A DNA stretch of 6,180 bases, from positions 1 to 6,180 of the forward strand of contig JAMCQY010000175.1 in NCBI GenBank assembly GCA_023381945.1, in the 5' to 3' direction. The translations under genes were made by a program, and so were the position numbers. Below are positions 3,227 to 6,180 of this stretch, piece after piece. Below the pieces are notes generated by a model. That model did no database searches. It saw only the letters and a program-made list of their open reading frames with translations, and was not told the origin of the DNA. How positions within the stretch are numbered: position 1 is the stretch's first letter; each line of letters starts with the position of its first letter. This stretch comes from Deltaproteobacteria bacterium (GTDB taxonomy: Bacteria; Desulfobacterota; Desulfobaccia; Desulfobaccales; 0-14-0-80-60-11).

Positions 3227-6180
3227 TTAAACAGTAGACCGCGCTTGCCGAGAGGCCAGCAGGTAATAAATCACCGGGACCACTACCAGGGAAAAGGCGG
3301 TAGAGGCAAAGAGCCCGAAAATGAAGGACCAGGCCAGGCCTGAGAAGATGGGGTCCAGGGTAATGACCCAGGAGCCGAACATGGCGGCCAGGGCGGTGAG
3401 GAGGATGGGCCGGAAGCGTACGGCGCCGGAGCGCAGCACGGCCTCCTCCAGCGGCACTCCCCGATCCAGGTGGTGGTGGATGAAGTCGATGAGAATAATG
3501 GAGTTGCGCACCACGATGCCGGCCAGGGCGATCATGCCGATCATGGCGGTGGCGGTGAAATAGATGGGGTCGGCGTAGCCCTTGACGCTGCCGGCGAAGA
3601 ACAGGTTCAGCAGGGCGAAACCCGGCATCACGCCGATCATGGTGAGCGGGATGGCCACCATGATCACCAGGGGCATGGTATAAGACGAGGTCTGCAGGAC
3701 CAGCAGGATGTAAATGCCGATGAGCGCCCCGGCGAAGGCGATGCCCAGGTCCCGGAAGACCTGCACGGTAATTTTCCACTCCCCCTCCCCGGCATAATCG
3801 ACCCGGTAGCCGGGGGATAAGGGCTTGGCCTTGGTATCCTCCTTTAAATCGAGAATGGCGTTCACCGGGCTCAGGCCGGCGGTGTCTCCGGTGACGAAGA
3901 CAACCCGCTCCAGGTTCTTGCGCATGATGGCCTTAGGTGCGTTATCCAGCTCGAAGCGCCCCAATTCTTGTAATGGCGTGAGCTGGCCGGCCGGGGTTTT
4001 AAAATAAAGCTGGCCCAAGCCCAGGATGGAGGAGCGGGACGCGGTCGGCCAACGCAGCAAGAGGTCCAGGGGCAGGCGTTCGGAATCCACATGGATCCGG
4101 CCCGCCGTCTCTCCGGCCTCGGCGGTGGCCACGCCCCGGGCGATCTGGGCCTCGGCTAGGCCGCTCAGGGCCGCCTTGTCCCGGTCCACCAGGAAACGGA
4201 AACGGGGCTCGGGGGTTTCCACCGTGGTATCCACATCTACTACCCCCGCGGTTCTTAAAAAGAAATTCTTGACCTTATCCGCTTCCTGAATAAGGCCGCG
4301 ATAACCAGCCCCAGGGGGGCCGTAGACCTCGCCCACCAGGGTCTGGAGGACCGGCGGGCCCGGCGGCACTTCGGCGACGGCCAGGCGGGTTTGGTGCTGC
4401 CGGGCGATCTCCATAAGTCTCGGACGCACCCACAGGGCAATGGCGTGGCTGGCCGCAGCGCGGCGCTCCTTTTCCGCCAGGTTGACCCGGATTTGGCCGA
4501 CATAGGGCCGCTCCACGAGATAGTAGTGGCGCACCAGGCCGTTGAAATCAATGGGAGCGCTTACCCCGGCGTAAGTCACGACGCTCTCCACTTCGTTCAC
4601 CGTGGTCAGGTAACGGCCGAAGCTTTGCAAGGCCTCCTGGGTGGCCTCCAGGGGGGCGTCGTTGGGCTGATTGGCCACCACCAGAAAGTCGCTCTTATTG
4701 TCGAAAGGCAGCATCTTCAAGGGTACCAGGCCCAGGACCGGCAAGGCTGCTGAAATGATTAACAGCACCACTACCGCCAGGAGGAACAGCTGACTCTTGC
4801 GCCGCGATTCCAAAAGCGGCGTCAGGATGCGGGTATAAGCCCGATAGATCCAAGTCTCTTCCAGGACAAAGGCCTTTTCCTCCTTACCGTATTCCTTCTT
4901 CAGCAGGTGGTAGGTGGCCCAGGGCGTGACCGTGAAGGCGATGAACAGGCTCATCAGCATGGCCAGCGGCACGTTCAGGGGCATGGGCCGCATGTAAGGC
5001 CCCATCATGCCGGTGACGAAATACATGGGGATGAAGCTGATGATGACCGTGAAGGTGGCCAAGATGGTAGGAGCCCGGACCTCGTCCACCGCCACCAGGG
5101 TGGCCTCCAGGGGCGGGTGCTGCCGCAGTTGAAAATGGCGGTGGATGTTCTCCACGTCGATGATGGGGTCGTCCACCAACAGGCCCAGGGAGAGGATCAG
5201 GGCAAACAGGGTCACCCGGTTGATGGTGTAGCCGAAGAGGAGGTTCCCCGCGAGGGTGATGGCCAGGGTCAGGGGCACGGCCAGAGCCACGATCAGGGCC
5301 TGGCGCCAGCCCAGAAACAGGGTGAGGAGCACGGTGATGGAAAGTATGGCGATGAGCAATTCCCGCACCAGTTCGTTGACCTTCTCATTGGCGGTCTGTC
5401 CGTAATTGCGGGTGATTTTCACCTGGACGGAGGGTGGAATAACCTCCTTTTTCAGCTCCTCCAGCCGGGTAAGCAACCCCTGGGCCACGGTGACGGTATT
5501 GGTCCCCAGGCGTTTGGCGATGGCCATGGTCACCGCCGGGTAAAAGCGGCCGCGCTCGTAGCCGGGCGGCGGCTCCTCGGCCGGGCCGAAGGCGATGGTG
5601 CTCGCGGCCACCGGTTCTTCCGGACCGTCGATCACCTGAGCGACGTCGCGCAGGTAAACCGGTTTGCCCTGGTGCAGGCCCACCAGCAGGTTGGCCACCT
5701 CATCCGCCGACTTGAGGAACGGCCCGGCCTCCACCTGGTATTCCCGGTTCTGGCGGCTGAAATGCCCTGCCGGGACATTGACGTTGCTTACCTCAATGGC
5801 CTTGGAAAGCGCCGCCAGGTCCAGGCCGTGTCCGGACAATAGCGCCGGGTCGGCCACCACCCGCACCTGGCGCCGGCGTCCGGCGACCACATAGGAGCGC
5901 CCGGAGTCGGGAATGGACTGCAGGCGGTGCAACAGTTCATCCGCCACACGGCGCAGCTGGTAATCATCGGCCTGATTGCTATAAAGAGCCAAGGTAACCA
6001 CGGGCACATCATTGATGCTCATGGGCTTGACCACCCAGCCGGTCACCCCCGGCGGCACCTGGTCAATATTGGAGAAGGTCTTATTGTAGACCTTGAACAG
6101 GCTGGTCTCCAGGTTTTCGCCCACTTTAAACTTGGCGGTCACCACCGCGAAGCCGTTGCCGGCCATGGAATAAAGATCTT
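3227..6180 (-). CDS. RND efflux transporter permease (AcrB-like), N-terminus beyond the window
   Basis: This inner-membrane, proton-driven pump subunit normally works with a periplasmic adaptor and an outer-membrane channel. The frame is open to the right edge. The ATG at 6166 is internal, since the codons before it read DLYS and join a typical RND porter-domain sequence (YSMAGNGFAVVTAKFKVG). Numbered from that ATG, 979 residues are present, and roughly 70-90 residues, including helix 1, should be missing. Helices lie near 268-286, 289-311, 318-335, 366-385, 397-420 and 458-482, then 804-824, 829-856, 868-895, 916-938 and 942-968, with a large porter domain at 483-800. Helix 4 keeps the proton-relay pair D332-D333 (GLLVDD) and E339. 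In helix 10 the AcrB lysine is replaced by R887 (GIVVRNSI). The subfamily resembles HAE-type drug or organic efflux pumps rather than metal pumps, but the substrate cannot be told. Partner genes are not in the window. It ends at TAA (complement of 3227-3229). Confidence 0.92.
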   Translation of the reverse strand, partial: DLYSMAGNGFAVVTAKFKVGENLETSLFKVYNKTFSNIDQVPPGVTGWVVKPMSINDVPVVTLALYSNQADDYQLRRVADELLHRLQSIPDSGRSYVVAGRRRQVRVVADPALLSGHGLDLAALSKAIEVSNVNVPAGHFSRQNREYQVEAGPFLKSADEVANLLVGLHQGKPVYLRDVAQVIDGPEEPVAASTIAFGPAEEPPPGYERGRFYPAVTMAIAKRLGTNTVTVAQGLLTRLEELKKEVIPPSVQVKITRNYGQTANEKVNELVRELLIAILSITVLLTLFLGWRQALIVALAVPLTLAITLAGNLLFGYTINRVTLFALILSLGLLVDDPIIDVENIHRHFQLRQHPPLEATLVAVDEVRAPTILATFTVIISFIPMYFVTGMMGPYMRPMPLNVPLAMLMSLFIAFTVTPWATYHLLKKEYGKEEKAFVLEETWIYRAYTRILTPLLESRRKSQLFLLAVVVLLIISAALPVLGLVPLKMLPFDNKSDFLVVANQPNDAPLEATQEALQSFGRYLTTVNEVESVVTYAGVSAPIDFNGLVRHYYLVERPYVGQIRVNLAEKERRAAASHAIALWVRPRLMEIARQHQTRLAVAEVPPGPPVLQTLVGEVYGPPGAGYRGLIQEADKVKNFFLRTAGVVDVDTTVETPEPRFRFLVDRDKAALSGLAEAQIARGVATAEAGETAGRIHVDSERLPLDLLLRWPTASRSSILGLGQLYFKTPAGQLTPLQELGRFELDNAPKAIMRKNLERVVFVTGDTAGLSPVNAILDLKEDTKAKPLSPGYRVDYAGEGEWKITVQVFRDLGIAFAGALIGIYILLVLQTSSYTMPLVIMVAIPLTMIGVMPGFALLNLFFAGSVKGYADPIYFTATAMIGMIALAGIVVRNSIILIDFIHHHLDRGVPLEEAVLRSGAVRFRPILLTALAAMFGSWVITLDPIFSGLAWSFIFGLFASTAFSLVVVPVIYYLLASRQARSTV

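Noticed and set aside
3141..3779. Minus-strand open frame of 212 residues in another frame of the RND gene
   Set aside because: It is a Pro/His/Arg-rich out-of-frame translation of the permease C-terminal region and does not look like a protein.
4907..5842. Plus-strand open frame of 311 residues inside the RND gene
   Set aside because: Its His/Gly/Gln/Asp-rich composition, lack of any fold pattern and position opposite a well-conserved permease mark it as a shadow of the opposite strand.
6164..6166. ATG at 6166 as the start of the RND permease
   Set aside because: The frame continues to the right edge with DLYS, and the protein would lack helix 1 and the start of the porter domain, so the gene is cut by the window edge.

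Overview
The window looks like chromosomal DNA of a dissimilatory sulfate reducer, most likely in the Desulfobacterota (former Deltaproteobacteria). The evidence is the 3' end of a dsrMKJOP operon (dsrO and dsrP complete, plus the last codons of the gene before them), followed by a small ferredoxin closely resembling the Asp-containing ferredoxins of Desulfovibrio. I cannot name a genus. The DNA is moderately GC-rich in genes, with an AT-richer intergenic stretch around 3020-3095.

Layout. Positions 1-36 (+) are the last 11 codons of an upstream gene, by position probably dsrJ. Positions 36-848 (+) encode DsrO, a Tat-exported periplasmic iron-sulfur protein, and 856-2016 (+) encode DsrP, a ten-helix NrfD-family membrane subunit. 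The two are tightly packed and look translationally coupled. An 89-base gap with a hairpin separates dsrP from a 62-residue ferredoxin (2106-2294, +). A strong bidirectional intrinsic terminator (2325-2360), flanked by two related REP-like palindromes, closes the plus-strand operon and faces a convergent universal stress protein gene (2460-2921, -). That gene has its own recognisable promoter. The intergenic stretch 2922-3226 carries this promoter, a heptamer tandem repeat, a MITE/REP-like palindromic cassette and a hairpin. From 3227 to the right edge, on the minus strand, lies most of an RND efflux permease whose N-terminus is outside the window.

Function. DsrO and DsrP form the periplasmic and integral membrane part of the DsrMKJOP complex, which links the quinone pool and periplasm to cytoplasmic sulfite reduction (DsrAB/DsrC). 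The ferredoxin behind them is a possible soluble partner, but this is only inferred from position. The universal stress protein and RND pump appear to be unrelated neighbours.

I found no CRISPR array, RNA gene, transposase or clearly novel system. The points worth a second look are the coherent loss of one cluster site in DsrO, the C-x2-D motif of the ferredoxin, and the palindromic repeats around the terminator and in the 2922-3226 gap.
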